In this document: positions 9,615 through 19,689 of the stretch, piece after piece
Layout: each line of letters starts with the position of its first letter
How positions within the stretch are numbered: position 1 is the stretch's first letter
Origin: Candidatus Nitrospira allomarina
Lineage (GTDB): Bacteria > Nitrospirota > Nitrospiria > Nitrospirales > UBA8639
NCBI RefSeq assembly: GCF_032050975.1
Contig: NZ_CP116967.1
Location: 3,283,001 to 3,347,000 of the forward strand
Length of the DNA: 64,000 nt
Direction: 5' to 3'
Program-made: the position numbers and the translations under genes
The notes under the pieces: generated by a model
The model's input: the letters and a program-made list of their open reading frames with translations, nothing else
The model's database searches: none
What the model was told of the DNA's origin: nothing

Positions 9615-10937
9615 TTATCGGGCATCATAGACCATCCTGCCATCAACCAAGGTCATCTTCACTTTTCCCTTCACTGTCCAACCCCCAAATGGGGTATTCT
9701 GACTTTTTGAAAAAAATTTAGTGGGATCCACCACCCACTCTTCATGAGGATCAAACACCACGATATCGGCATGTGACCCTGGCTGGAGGCTTCCAACAGG
9801 CAGATGAAAAAGCTGGGCAGGAGATCTGGTCAATTTATCAAGTGCCTGTTCAAGGGACAAGACCCCCTCATGCACCAGACGGAGGGTTAAGGGAAGAGCG
9901 GTCTCAAACCCTACAATTCCAAACGGAGCCGTATCAAATTCCAATTGTTTTTCTTGGAGAGCATGGGGAGCATGGTCGGTAGCAATGGCATCAATGGTCC
10001 CATCCACCAAGCCCTGCTTAAGGGCTTGAACGTCTTCATCCGTCCGCAGCGGTGGATTCATTTTGGCGTTGGAATTATAACAACGGACAGCTTCTTCAGT
10101 TATGGAAAAGTGATGAGGACAGACTTCCGCGCTCACCGGCAACCCTTGCCCTTTTGCATGACGGACCAGTTCCACCGAACGGGCAGTGCTCAAATGAGCC
10201 AGATGCACATGAACTCCGGTAAGATCCGCCAGAGCCAGGTTTCGAGCCACCATCACCTCCTCTGAGGCATCGGGAATCCCTGGCATCCCGAGTTCAGTCG
10301 ATACCATACCCTCGTTCATGCATCCGCCATCGGTTAAATGCAGGTCTTCGCAATGGTCCACCACAGGAATTCCAAAAGCCTTGGCATACTCCAGCGCCCG
10401 TCGCATGACCAAACTATTCATCACGGGGCGCCCATCATCCGAAATGGCCACACACCCGGCGTCCACCAGCTCACCAATATCCGCAAGTTCTTCTCCTTCG
10501 GATTTTTTGGTGATGGCCCCAATCGGGAACACCCTGGCTTTGCCGGCCTGTTGTCCTTGGGCCAACATAAACTTGGTGATGGCAGCGTTATCATTCACGG
10601 GCTGAGTATTCGGCATACAACAAATGGTCGTAAATCCTCCTGCCACGGCCGAGGCCGCGCCGGTTGCGATGGTTTCTTTGTATTCAAACCCGGGTTCCCG
10701 TAAGTGGCAATGCAGATCGACAAGCCCAGGCGCCACAATCCAGCCATTGGCTTCAAGAATTGTAACTGATGAATCCTGACAAAGGGGGTTCGTCAGTGGA
10801 AAACCGACTTCAAGGATGGTTCCATCTTGAATAAGCACATCGGCCCGTCCATTTACGTGGCCGGGGTCAATCACGATTCCACCTTGAATACAGAGCAGAT
10901 GAGAAGAGGTGGAAGAATGTCCTGTCTTTTTGGTCAT
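9615..10937 (-). CDS. pyrC: Dihydroorotase
   Basis: PyrC catalyses reversible cyclisation of N-carbamoyl-aspartate to dihydroorotate, the third step of pyrimidine synthesis. The 440-residue amidohydrolase has the metal motif HCH (residues 76-78 in GLVDLHCHLREPG), SDDGRPVMN, and DAIATDHAPH near residue 320. The length and the CHLREPG form are those of the long class I dihydroorotases found beside aspartate carbamoyltransferase, rather than the short E. coli type. It starts 9 bp after the pyrB stop. An inactive PyrC-like partner is unlikely because all metal-ligand motifs are present. Confidence 0.95.
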   Translation of the reverse strand: MTKKTGHSSTSSHLLCIQGGIVIDPGHVNGRADVLIQDGTILEVGFPLTNPLCQDSSVTILEANGWIVAPGLVDLHCHLREPGFEYKETIATGAASAVAGGFTTICCMPNTQPVNDNAAITKFMLAQGQQAGKARVFPIGAITKKSEGEELADIGELVDAGCVAISDDGRPVMNSLVMRRALEYAKAFGIPVVDHCEDLHLTDGGCMNEGMVSTELGMPGIPDASEEVMVARNLALADLTGVHVHLAHLSTARSVELVRHAKGQGLPVSAEVCPHHFSITEEAVRCYNSNAKMNPPLRTDEDVQALKQGLVDGTIDAIATDHAPHALQEKQLEFDTAPFGIVGFETALPLTLRLVHEGVLSLEQALDKLTRSPAQLFHLPVGSLQPGSHADIVVFDPHEEWVVDPTKFFSKSQNTPFGGWTVKGKVKMTLVDGRMVYDAR

Positions 10938-10946
10938 GTTGTCCGA

Positions 10947-11888
10947 TTATTCGTTAAGGGTTGAACGATCACTAGATCCTGATAATAAATACATAAGGGC
11001 CATCCGCACAGAGACGCCATTGGTCACTTGATCCAGAATCACCGCTACCTTGCTATCAGCGACCGATGGGGAAATTTCCACGCCCCGGTTCAGAGGACCG
11101 GGATGCATCACAATGGCATCCGGTTTGGCGAGCTTGAATCTTTCCGTCGTTAAACAAAACAGTTTGGCATATTCTCGAAGACTGGGAAGCAACGCCCGCC
11201 CTAAGCGCTCACGTTGCAATCGCAGCATGATGATCACATCCGTTCCAATCAAGGCCTCATCAAGATCGTGGAATACCTCCACACCGAATTGTTCGAGACC
11301 GAAGGGAATCATGGTTGGCGGAGCCACGACTCTCACCTCTGCCCCGAGTTTGGTCAAAGCAAGAATATTCGAGCGAGCCACGCGGCTATGTGCAATATCG
11401 CCAACAATCACCACCACGAGGCCCGAAACGCGTCCTTTTTTCTCTTTTATGGTAAAGACATCCAGGAGGGCCTGAGTGGGATGTTCATGCCACCCATCTC
11501 CCGCATTGATCACCGATGATCTGACCGAACGCGCAAGGTTTTCTGCGGCACCAGGTGATGGATGACGCAGCACAATAATATCTGCCTGCATAGCTTCAAT
11601 ATTTCTGGCGGTATCGACTAAGGTTTCTCCTTTCACCATACTGCTGGTCGAAGGCGAAAAATTAATGACATCGGCACTCAATCGTTTAGCAGCCAATTCA
11701 AAAGACGTTCGAGTACGAGTACTGGGCTCAAAAAATAAATTCACCACCGTTTTCCCTCGCAGAGCCGGAACTTTTTTGATGTCTCTCCCTCCGACTTCTT
11801 TCAGGGATTCGGCTGTCGTCAGAATCAATTGAATTTGGTCAGCTGATAAGGCTGCAATGGTCAATAAATCTTTGCGTTCTAGACCCAT
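10947..11888 (-). CDS. pyrB: Aspartate carbamoyltransferase catalytic chain
   Basis: PyrB condenses carbamoyl phosphate with aspartate, the committed step of pyrimidine synthesis. The 313-residue chain has the carbamoyl-phosphate loop STRTR (residues 56-60 in [13 protein letters not shown]), [12 protein letters not shown], and [11 protein letters not shown] toward the C-terminus. No regulatory chain gene (pyrI) follows, so the enzyme is probably unregulated at protein level or associates with PyrC; the latter is inference. It begins 7 bp after the pyrR stop, consistent with control by the upstream attenuator. Confidence 0.97.
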   Translation of the reverse strand: MGLERKDLLTIAALSADQIQLILTTAESLKEVGGRDIKKVPALRGKTVVNLFFEPSTRTRTSFELAAKRLSADVINFSPSTSSMVKGETLVDTARNIEAMQADIIVLRHPSPGAAENLARSVRSSVINAGDGWHEHPTQALLDVFTIKEKKGRVSGLVVVIVGDIAHSRVARSNILALTKLGAEVRVVAPPTMIPFGLEQFGVEVFHDLDEALIGTDVIIMLRLQRERLGRALLPSLREYAKLFCLTTERFKLAKPDAIVMHPGPLNRGVEISPSVADSKVAVILDQVTNGVSVRMALMYLLSGSSDRSTLNE

Positions 11889-11895
11889 AATGACT

Positions 11896-12531
<636 letters not shown>

Positions 12532-12540
12532 TCATCGCTT

Positions 12541-12570
12541 GACTCCTTACCCACCTCGCCGGATGAGTTT
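12541..12570 (-). promoter_or_regulatory. PyrR-binding loop (anti-antiterminator) in pyr leader
   Basis: The leader RNA reads UCCGGCGAGG at 12563-12554, matching the PyrR-binding consensus UCCNGNGAGG at every fixed position. It folds with hexaloop CGGCGA (consensus CNGNGA), upper stem CAUC/GGUG (12565-12562 with 12555-12552, including one U-G pair), a purine-rich bulge on the 3' side and a short lower stem ACU/AGU. In characterised systems UMP-bound PyrR stabilises this hairpin and thereby allows the downstream terminator to form. A second short hairpin, GGCCA/UGGCC (about 12530-12515), separates it from the terminator. Confidence 0.8.
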
Positions 12571-12583
12571 TAAAGGTTTCCCC

Positions 12584-12612
12584 ATACTATTCGCACAACG
12601 TTCGGCTGTCAA
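12584..12612 (-). promoter_or_regulatory. Predicted sigma70-type promoter of the pyr operon
   Basis: TTGACA (12612-12607) and TAGTAT (12589-12584) are separated by exactly 17 bp. The -35 box is a perfect match and the -10 matches four of six including the key T/A/T positions. The predicted start near 12577 would make a leader of about 130 nt that contains the PyrR-binding hairpin and the terminator before pyrR. Confidence 0.8.
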
Positions 12613-12683
12613 GATCGTTTAGGGACATGTGCATTCAACGGGACCAAACAACCTTTGCGCTTTTACGGTTGGGCCCCTTGAAA

Positions 12684-14465
12684 CTAATACCGAACAGGAT
12701 TTTGAATAATCCAGACCGTCAATTCAGGATTTAACCATCCATGGGGAAGTATTGTTTGATGAATCCGGAAAGGAGGCAAAGAATTTCCTGCGGCAGAATG
12801 GAGAATCTGAAGGCCTAGCCTCTGGAGATTCTCTTTCAGAACGGGGGGGCCGGCCACACAACCGACACTCCCCTCCGCAAGATAGGTCCGTAAAAATTTT
12901 ACCCAACAGTCGATCATATCGGAATTGGAATAATCTAAAAAGGGAATCCAGAGATAAATCCAATCATACCTGGTCGGCACTGTGTCCAACATAAGCTGCT
13001 CAAAGGGGAAAAATTGAAAATTTGAAAACCACGCCAATCGATCCATTCTAGAAAGGCTATTCCATATAGATTGGGCATGTTTTTGAGCAAATTGTGGCCA
13101 GGTGTACCAAATGGTATGGATTTGAGTTTCCTGGAACTGAAGGCATGAACCCAATCCCGCTTCGCAATGTGAAAGCAAGACCTGTTTCGCGTGAGATCGT
13201 AAGTGAAAGAGATCCTGATGTTCCTCAAAATAATCATCCAAAAAATCAAAAACGAAAGGTTGACTTTCCTTTTCCCCGACCATTTCAGATTTATCAGGAT
13301 ACAGTAAAACCGAAGAGAAGGCTTCCTGGGGAGTCAGCATAGGGGGGGTGATGGGAAAACCGGCCCGCCAAGTGCAGGCGAGAGGCTTCCAGGAAATCGA
13401 ATGGTTCGGTTTGGACAGCTGCCAGGAGGGTCGAACGGTTAATTCCTTTTGGCTAGGGCCATCAAATAACACCAGGCCGTCCGCCGTGACCCCCGCTCCC
13501 CGATTGTCCGACACCGGCAGACCTGACTCGGGTATTCGGTTAAACGATAGGCCGGAAGGATCATCCCACCATGTGACTTTTTGAATCATCTGGTTTCTGA
13601 CCGTCACGCAAACATGCTGGTCTTCATCCATATAGCGAACGGGAAAATCGGAAGCGGGAAGCCAATGAACTTCATGGGATCGTTCAATATCCAAAAACAC
13701 TTCCAGCGGGGATTGCCTCGAAGAAACGGAAGGGGCAAAAAATAGGCTGAAGAGTCGGAACGCCGCCTCGGAGGGATATGCCGGAATACCGCGGTATTGC
13801 AGGGCACGGCCGCCATTACTATTTTGATCGTCATAGAGACCTCGAATGAATTCAAAGGTCGCACTACCGGTTCCCGGCAAAAGGGATAAAAACAATTCTA
13901 CCACTGGGAGATAGTCAATCCGGCTCCACTCCATCCGACTCATACATGACATGAACTTGGCTTCTTCAAAGGATCCATTGGGTAACACATAAAACGCGTC
14001 TTTAACCTGGTGAATCGTGGCTTGCCCGTTACCATGAAGGACAACGTCCTCATCCCGATAGAAAAATCGGACCATTGCCAAGTCGGAATGCAAGGACCGG
14101 GCTGCCATCTGACGCAGGTCGTCTTGGGTGATCTGTTCCCAGCCTGGCCGCCGAGATAAATCTAAGGAAATGGTATTGACCAACCCTCCCGGTTTAATCC
14201 CGACCCATTGACCCCAATCCAATCGAAGACGGGCAGAGACAAGGGAGAGCGCCCCCGTTGGCTTTTGCTCCCACAAACATTCATGGAGAGGATTTCCCTC
14301 TGGATCTGCCAAAAGAATCCGTTGCCCATGCTTGCCATACAACACACAATGACCAGTGGGCTGTTCTAGGATCCGCCCACCCGCGGAATCCCATTCCTGT
14401 CTATAGATCTGATTGGCAGGAAACCGTAGGGCTTGGGGATGGTTCAATACGCATTGAAGGTTCAT
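12684..14465 (-). CDS. Hypothetical protein, 593 residues, unrecognised
   Basis: I do not recognise a family. The protein has no signal peptide and no membrane helix, and is notably rich in aromatic residues (21 Trp, several in pairs such as TWWDD and IWYTW). The N-terminal half (about 1-200) has the look of mixed beta structure with VLYGKHGQRILLADPEGN; the middle has RALQYRGIPAYPSEAAFRLF and a Pro-rich part; the C-terminus (about 440-593) is more helical, then ends in VWIIQNPVRY. It lies 114 bp after proA in the same direction and 72 bp upstream of the pyr promoter, so it may share a transcript with proA. No Shine-Dalgarno sequence is obvious at the chosen ATG. The long uninterrupted frame with normal codon use supports a real gene. 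Confidence 0.75.
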   Translation of the reverse strand: MNLQCVLNHPQALRFPANQIYRQEWDSAGGRILEQPTGHCVLYGKHGQRILLADPEGNPLHECLWEQKPTGALSLVSARLRLDWGQWVGIKPGGLVNTISLDLSRRPGWEQITQDDLRQMAARSLHSDLAMVRFFYRDEDVVLHGNGQATIHQVKDAFYVLPNGSFEEAKFMSCMSRMEWSRIDYLPVVELFLSLLPGTGSATFEFIRGLYDDQNSNGGRALQYRGIPAYPSEAAFRLFSLFFAPSVSSRQSPLEVFLDIERSHEVHWLPASDFPVRYMDEDQHVCVTVRNQMIQKVTWWDDPSGLSFNRIPESGLPVSDNRGAGVTADGLVLFDGPSQKELTVRPSWQLSKPNHSISWKPLACTWRAGFPITPPMLTPQEAFSSVLLYPDKSEMVGEKESQPFVFDFLDDYFEEHQDLFHLRSHAKQVLLSHCEAGLGSCLQFQETQIHTIWYTWPQFAQKHAQSIWNSLSRMDRLAWFSNFQFFPFEQLMLDTVPTRYDWIYLWIPFLDYSNSDMIDCWVKFLRTYLAEGSVGCVAGPPVLKENLQRLGLQILHSAAGNSLPPFRIHQTILPHGWLNPELTVWIIQNPVRY

Positions 14466-14579
14466 AATGAGGCATGGAAAAGCATAGAAGGCAGATTGAC
14501 TCTAAAAAAATTAAAAACGGAAGACGGGATTGGTGTGAGAAACAAATGTTGAGAACACTGCATCGAACCGATCGGGCCC

Positions 14580-15890
14580 TTACTCCCGGACTTGACCGGA
14601 ACCGTATACCACATATTTCGAACAGGTTAAATCTTCTAACCCCATGGGACCACGAGCATGGATCCGGGTTGTGCTAATCCCAATTTCGGCACCCAACCCA
14701 AACTCATAGCCATCGTTCAAGCGGGTCGAGGCATTGACCATCACGGTACTGGAATCCACCTCTCGCAAAAATCGCAGAGCCCGATCATAATCATTGGTCA
14801 AGATAGAGTCCGTATGACGTGAACCATATTGGTGAATATGGTCCATGGCGCTTTCCATATCCTTCACCACTTTGATCGCCACAATGAGCGATAAAAATTC
14901 TTTGCCGAAATCGTCTTCTTGGGCAGGTTTGGCCTGAGAAAGGATTTGGCAGGTTTTCGAACATCCCCGCATTTCCACTCCTGCCTCAATAAATTCTTCG
15001 GCTAAGGGCGGCAAGAATTTTTTGGCCACTTTCTCATGCACCAGAAGAGTTTCCATGCTGTTACAGGTCGAGCAACGCTGAGCCTTTGCGTTGAAACTGA
15101 TTCGTTGGGCCATGGCCAGATCCACATCTGAATCCACATAAATATGGCAAACGCCTTTGTCGTGCTTGATCACCGGGATGGTAGAGTGCTGCGTGACCGT
15201 GTCCATCAGCGCCTCGCCACCACGAGGAATGATGAGATCAACAAACCGGTGGCTTTTGAGCAGAGCAAGAACGACCTCGCGGTCAGTCTTGTCGATAAAG
15301 GTAATGGCTCCTTCTGGAATTCCAGCCTTTTGGGCCGCTTCCCCAAGAATCGTCGCAAGAGCCAAATTGGAATGGTGCGCCTCGGACCCCCCTCGCAGCA
15401 CACACACATTGCCGGATTTAAGACAGAGGGCCGCCGCATCAGCGGTCACATTGGGGCGTGATTCATAAATGATCCCGATTACCCCAATCGGCACACGCAC
15501 TCGACCGACTCTCATTCCATTGGGTCGTTGCCAGAACCCCATCGATTCGCCAACTGGATCCCGTAGCTGCGCAATCTCGCGAATGTGCGCCGCCATATCG
15601 GCAATTCTGGCTGGAGTTAAGCGAAGTCGATCAGCCATAGCCGTTCGTGAGGGATTCTCTTCGAATGCTGAAAGATCTTCTTCATTGGCCTTAAGGATCG
15701 CTTCTTCTTCAGCCTCCAGCCCATCAGCCATAGCCATTAACGCCGCATTCTTTTTCAAGGCATTCAGTCCACTCAATGGACGGGCAGCCTGTTTGGCTCG
15801 TTGAAGCAAGGGTTTCAGGTATTCCTCAGGGGAAAGCTCTGCCTCTTCTCCCGAAACTTCAAGCTCATCTTGAGATTTATTGGTTTGCAT
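14580..15890 (-). CDS. proA: Glutamate-5-semialdehyde dehydrogenase (gamma-glutamyl phosphate reductase)
   Basis: ProA reduces gamma-glutamyl phosphate to glutamate-5-semialdehyde with NADPH, the second step of proline synthesis. The 436-residue aldehyde-dehydrogenase fold shows IYESRPNVTADAAALCLKSG (about 141-160), RGGSEAHHSN, IPRGGEALMD and the catalytic Cys276 in QRCSTCNSMETLL. The C-terminus carries FGLGAEIGISTTRIHARGPM. A Glu-rich N-terminal extension of about 20 residues precedes the usual start. proB is not in the window; proC lies about 5 kb away as a separate unit. Confidence 0.96.
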   Translation of the reverse strand: MQTNKSQDELEVSGEEAELSPEEYLKPLLQRAKQAARPLSGLNALKKNAALMAMADGLEAEEEAILKANEEDLSAFEENPSRTAMADRLRLTPARIADMAAHIREIAQLRDPVGESMGFWQRPNGMRVGRVRVPIGVIGIIYESRPNVTADAAALCLKSGNVCVLRGGSEAHHSNLALATILGEAAQKAGIPEGAITFIDKTDREVVLALLKSHRFVDLIIPRGGEALMDTVTQHSTIPVIKHDKGVCHIYVDSDVDLAMAQRISFNAKAQRCSTCNSMETLLVHEKVAKKFLPPLAEEFIEAGVEMRGCSKTCQILSQAKPAQEDDFGKEFLSLIVAIKVVKDMESAMDHIHQYGSRHTDSILTNDYDRALRFLREVDSSTVMVNASTRLNDGYEFGLGAEIGISTTRIHARGPMGLEDLTCSKYVVYGSGQVRE

Positions 15891-15940
15891 AGCCTTATGT
15901 TTTCCGGAGGTAACAATATTTTATGGACGGAACAGTGTTG

Positions 15941-15970
15941 AGAATACCTGGCAGTTATAAAAACCGTCAA
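15941..15970 (-). promoter_or_regulatory. Possible promoter of proA
   Basis: TTGACG (15970-15965) and TATTCT (15946-15941) are 18 bp apart on the minus strand, about 50 bp before the proA start codon. The match is good but not perfect, so this is a candidate only. Confidence 0.45.
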
Positions 15971-16618
15971 GGAAGCGAGGATTGGACTGAGCGGACAATG
16001 ACTTCCTCCTGAAGAACAATTGTGCACGACCCGATCGAGCATGTATCAAATTAAGGGAAGGGTTAACCTCTGTTCAAAAAACATTGGAGTGGAGTTGATC
16101 CACACGTTCCTCCTATCGCGTACCGTGAGGCCTAATCCTACATAGAAATATCCGTCCTTGTTCGGTAAAGGCGGCCATGGAGAAGAAAGATGATTTGCCA
16201 GGAACCTTCCCGGTTTATTATTAAAATATTTGATATCAGGGAATCAAAACGTGTCACCTGAAATTTTAAGATAACGGTTTATTTTACTCGCTCATCCATG
16301 CAACTCATAACGCATCTCGCCACTTTTAAAGCTAGCAGCCAACGTTGCCACAAATTTTGTCTCCCGCCTAGCGGGTAAATCCGGATCATTTTTTTTCGAA
16401 TTTGTCCAGAAACCTTCATAAGAAGTCGAAACCCTCTGAATCCGAGCATTGAGGTATAGAAAAAAAGGGCTCCTGAAAAGCCTGCGTGCGGCGAAAGCAC
16501 AATTGAGCAAGATATGGGCACCTTCTTGAAAACCGCAAGAAATTAACGGTGCCGATCACTATGGCCTTAATTTTATGGTAGAGTACCTTTGGGCATCGAA
16601 GAATTTGGGAGTTTCATT
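15971..16618. other. Intergenic stretch without recognised gene
   Basis: About 650 bp between the proA promoter region and the lipoprotein gene at 16619. Short open frames on the minus strand (for example 80 codons at 16279-16521) lack a ribosome-binding site and resemble no family I know. The sequence is AT-richer than its neighbours. I see no hairpin with a U-tract and no RNA gene I can name; it may hold decayed sequence. Confidence 0.4.
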
Positions 16619-17089
16619 ATGGTGAAAGAAAAAATACCCAATCTTTTGTTTCTAGCAAGCACATTCGTTTCATTTACTTCATGCTCTATCCTCTTTCCTG
16701 TGGAAGTTTCAACGGTTGAGGCAGCCCTGAATTCTGAAGAAATGATTGCTGGTGACCAGGTTTCAGTGGACAATTCGACTAGAAAAAGGTCAATTGACTG
16801 GCGAAAGACGCAAGGTTGGGAGAAAAGGTTATTGGGCGAAACCTTTTCTCAGAACCATTTCCAAAAAAATCAATCGCAAAACAGCTCTCTGTTTCATCTG
16901 AAATCACCAGGAAAACTGCCAGGCATCGAATTCGGATTCGAAATGCATAGCATTCAGGCTTTTCAATCGGTCGTTCCTTCAGAGAATTTGCCAAAAGCCC
17001 TGGAACTCAAGCGGGAACAACCTCTTCTTCTCCCTCCCTCAATCAATGCCCCGGATTACAACGGAGGGTTCCTCCGGTTCACTTGGTAA
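16619..17089 (+). CDS. Small predicted lipoprotein, hypothetical
   Basis: A 156-residue protein starting at ATG 16619, preceded by GGGAG at a suitable distance; the frame is open to a TTG at 16589 but the ATG gives a clean signal sequence. The N-terminus MVKEKIPNLLFLASTFVSF ends at TSC (Cys near residue 21), a plausible lipobox. The mature part is polar, rich in Gln, Asn and Ser in the middle (NHFQKNQSQNSS) and Pro-rich near the end (LLLPPSINAPDYNGG). No family is recognised. It stands alone between an empty region and tRNA-Phe, so context gives no clue to function. Confidence 0.55.
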   Translation: MVKEKIPNLLFLASTFVSFTSCSILFPVEVSTVEAALNSEEMIAGDQVSVDNSTRKRSIDWRKTQGWEKRLLGETFSQNHFQKNQSQNSSLFHLKSPGKLPGIEFGFEMHSIQAFQSVVPSENLPKALELKREQPLLLPPSINAPDYNGGFLRFTW

Positions 17090-17207
17090 TAAAAATCGCG
17101 TCACTCCTCACAAACATAAGACTCTGAGCCCGCGCCACCTTGGGCGTGATGTTTATAAATTTTTCCAATTTCAAATCCTCCAAACAGGAAATAGTTGATA
17201 TAATTAA

Positions 17208-17238
17208 TTGGAAAATGAAGAAGCCTTTGTGTTATAAA
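17208..17238 (+). promoter_or_regulatory. Weak promoter candidate for tRNA-Phe
   Basis: TTGGAA (17208-17213) and TATAAA (17233-17238) lie 19 bp apart, with the second box about 31 bp before the tRNA. The spacing is at the long limit, so the call is tentative. Confidence 0.35.
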
Positions 17239-17269
17239 ATCTGGTCGAAGTTAATGGTTCTAGGAGTGT

Positions 17270-17345
17270 GCCGAGGTAGCTCAGTTGGTAGAGCACAGCC
17301 CTGAAAAGGCTGGTGTCCGCAGTTCGATTCTGCGCCTCGGCACCA
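17270..17345 (+). tRNA. tRNA-Phe (GAA)
   Basis: A complete cloverleaf: acceptor GCCGAGG / CCTCGGC, D arm GCTC...GAGC, anticodon stem CAGCC / GGCTG with loop CTGAAAA giving anticodon GAA, T arm CGCAG TTCGATT CTGCG, discriminator A and an encoded CCA at 17343-17345. Length is 76 nt. The gene is single; no neighbouring integrase or attachment duplication was seen. Confidence 0.97.
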
Positions 17346-17384
17346 CGAAAACAAAAACTTCACATGTCCTCCTGACCCACCAGC

Positions 17385-18404
17385 ATGAAGCTTTTGAACT
17401 TTCCGACATTCAGGCCTCTTCGCATTGTTACGGAATCATTGTTGATTCTTGTAACCTCTCTTGTATTGCTAAGCCCTCAAGCCCTTTTTGCCACTGAAGG
17501 TGATGGTGCAAAATTAGCGCAAGTCTCTTCTCAACCTTCCCCACCTCCAAAAACCAGAACCGTTGTTGCGGACCTCCTAATGGTCGATGGCGGGTTTTAT
17601 GTGGTTCGAGGGGAACGTGGAGAAATTCGTATCGAGGTCACCCCGGAAACTCAACTGGCGGAGTCATTCACATTTGGTGATCGTATCAAAGCAGTGCTTT
17701 TACCGGACGACAAGGCTATTGCCATCACTAGAGCACAACCAGGGGAACCGATTGGGACAACAAGTAAAGCTCCCGTCACCCCGGCTCCTCCATCCACTCC
17801 ATCTCCCGGCGCTAAATCGAAACCCTCCCCCCCCCCGACAAAAGTATCGCCGAATGTGCGGGTTATCGTTGCTGACATCTTAATGGTTGATGGAAATTTT
17901 TATATCATCAGAAGCGACTATGGAGAAATTCGAATTGAAGTGACTCCCAAAACCCAGTTATCCGAGTCCTTCAAGTTTGGGGATCGGATCAAAGCAAGGG
18001 TCACTCCACAAGATCAGGCATTATCAATTGTTCGCGCGAGCCCAGATGATTCTCCTGGGATTCGCTTGGAGGAAAGCCCTATGGCCTCGATTCCGACGGC
18101 ACCTCCGGTTGTAAGTACCCCCGAAACAGAACCCACAGGTTCCAAAAAGGACACAGCAACGACTGCTCCAAAGGTGTCTCCAAAAGTTCGTACGATTGTG
18201 GCCGAGATCCTAATGATTGATGGAAACCTTTATGTTGTCAGAGGGGATCGAGGAGAAATTCGTATCGAAGTTACTGCTGAAACAACCCTCTCTGAGTCCT
18301 TTAAATTTGGGGATAGGATTAAGGCCAAAGTTTTGCCAAATGATACCGCATTATCCATTGAACGTGCCCGGCCAGATGAATCACTTGGGACCCAGACGCC
18401 CTAA
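17385..18404 (+). CDS. Secreted protein with three tandem copies of a 65-residue domain
   Basis: The 339-residue protein has an N-terminal signal sequence (residues 1-36, cleavage near ALFA-TEG) and then three copies of one domain at about 56-121, 157-222 and 267-332. Each copy runs VADxLMVDGxFYVVRG, GEIRIEVTPETQL, ESFxFGDRIKA and a closing ALSIxRAxPD. Linkers between copies are Pro, Ser and Thr rich, as in flexible periplasmic spacers. The repeats look like small beta barrels of the kind that bind ions or ligands, but I know no named family and claim no activity. Copies 2 and 3 are closest to each other. It begins 40 bp after tRNA-Phe and has no operon partner. Confidence 0.8.
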   Translation: MKLLNFPTFRPLRIVTESLLILVTSLVLLSPQALFATEGDGAKLAQVSSQPSPPPKTRTVVADLLMVDGGFYVVRGERGEIRIEVTPETQLAESFTFGDRIKAVLLPDDKAIAITRAQPGEPIGTTSKAPVTPAPPSTPSPGAKSKPSPPPTKVSPNVRVIVADILMVDGNFYIIRSDYGEIRIEVTPKTQLSESFKFGDRIKARVTPQDQALSIVRASPDDSPGIRLEESPMASIPTAPPVVSTPETEPTGSKKDTATTAPKVSPKVRTIVAEILMIDGNLYVVRGDRGEIRIEVTAETTLSESFKFGDRIKAKVLPNDTALSIERARPDESLGTQTP

Positions 18405-18618
18405 ATTTCAGATTCTTTTCCCCGAATAATTTATCGTTTCATTTTTCAAGATCTCGAAACAACTGTTTTCTGTTTTTGCAAAACTGTCTGCCCGGCATGG
18501 CTTCACTTCAGAATCTCTGGATGGGCGAACCAACTGGAGAAAAGTGAATGGAAAAGACTAAAACAAGGGGAATAGACCAAGGAGTAAGGCTAAATATCAG
18601 ACGCTGAAAATGAAGGAG

Positions 18619-19362
18619 TTAAATATCCACTTGCGAGCTTTTTGCCTCACGTTTCACAACCTGTTGAAGGATGTTCCGATAGGCTCGAATCCGCTTGACA
18701 TATTTTACAGGCTCCCAGCCCCGGGCATAACGATGGGGCAGGTCCTGATAATATTCCTTATGGGCTAAGAGGGGAAGAATGCTTTTAATGTCATCCCACT
18801 GATTGGAGTTTTTACCTAAACGCTCAGCAAGCAATCGAGCATCGTTAATATGTCCCATACCGACATTGTAGGCCGCAAGAGCAAAAAACATGCGATCCGG
18901 CATACGAATGTGGTCAGGAACCCGCTTCTGCAAATAAGACAGATAGCGAGCCCCACCTGCTATGCTTTTGGACGGGTCAAGCCGGTTTTTGATTCCCAGA
19001 TCCGAAGCCGTGGAACGTGTGAGCATCATAATTCCTCGAACCCCTGTGGGACTGACGGCCTTGTGATTCCATTGAGACTCTTGGTAGGCCATGGCCGCCA
19101 ACAACATCCATGAAATACCTGACTTTTTTTCAGCTTCCTGAAATTCTTCACGGTAGGAAGGCAGCCTAGTCTCAATATGCCGCAAAAAGGTCTTTACCTC
19201 ATACGCGGGCAGGTTTGTTCCTAATTGCGCAGTACGCTCCTGATGGGAGAGGAAATTCCGATCATGATGGGGAAGCTCCCAAAGGATCAACAGTACTCCC
19301 AAAAAGGCCATAACCAGACCGATTTGTTTACCGACCTTTTTAATTGTTTCCATGACCGCCAT
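18619..19362 (-). CDS. Membrane-anchored lytic transglycosylase, MltF/SLT type
   Basis: A 247-residue protein that cleaves peptidoglycan glycan strands with formation of 1,6-anhydromuramic ends. One N-terminal membrane helix (about residues 13-29, GLVMAFLGVLLILWELP) anchors it in the inner membrane. The SLT domain shows the catalytic Glu in AMAYQESQWNHKAVSPTG, then RGIMMLT, and AAYNVGMGHINDARLL, with the MltF-like end RYARGWEPVKYVKRIRAYRNIL. It lacks the N-terminal solute-binding domain of full MltF, so it is a minimal form. AAGGA precedes the ATG at 19362. It is not tightly linked to the next gene. Confidence 0.88.
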   Translation of the reverse strand: MAVMETIKKVGKQIGLVMAFLGVLLILWELPHHDRNFLSHQERTAQLGTNLPAYEVKTFLRHIETRLPSYREEFQEAEKKSGISWMLLAAMAYQESQWNHKAVSPTGVRGIMMLTRSTASDLGIKNRLDPSKSIAGGARYLSYLQKRVPDHIRMPDRMFFALAAYNVGMGHINDARLLAERLGKNSNQWDDIKSILPLLAHKEYYQDLPHRYARGWEPVKYVKRIRAYRNILQQVVKREAKSSQVDI

Positions 19363-19689
19363 TATTCCTTCCGCATCTACAACGAATCGTCATACTAAAC
19401 AATTGTGCTGGGTGTATTGATGGAAGAATATCCACGTTGGGTTACAGGATAAGATTATGGTGGCATAAAGAGGGGAATTAGGCAAGGAGAATTTCCCCCG
19501 ATATCCCTTATAAAAAAACACAACCTATCGGCTTCTGTTGTCGAATCGATATCAATATTTGCTACATTTTCCTTTAAATAAGAAATTCGATTATGTAACG
19601 GATAGGATCCAAACATTACTTTACTAATCTTTTCGGATAATCCAATCAGAATATTTAGAGACTTCTAATCCCATCGAACGGTTTCTACC
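19363..19689. other. Intergenic stretch, nothing recognised
   Basis: About 330 bp of AT-rich sequence between the lytic transglycosylase gene and a 61-residue gene. No credible reading frame, tRNA or terminator was found. Confidence 0.5.

Noticed and set aside
16279-16521. 80-codon minus-strand frame in the proA-lipoprotein gap
   Set aside because: No ribosome-binding sequence, no recognisable motif, and another frame overlaps it; not enough support for a gene.
17270-17345. tRNA-Phe as integration site of a mobile element
   Set aside because: No duplicated 3' tRNA fragment, integrase or phage gene was found nearby.
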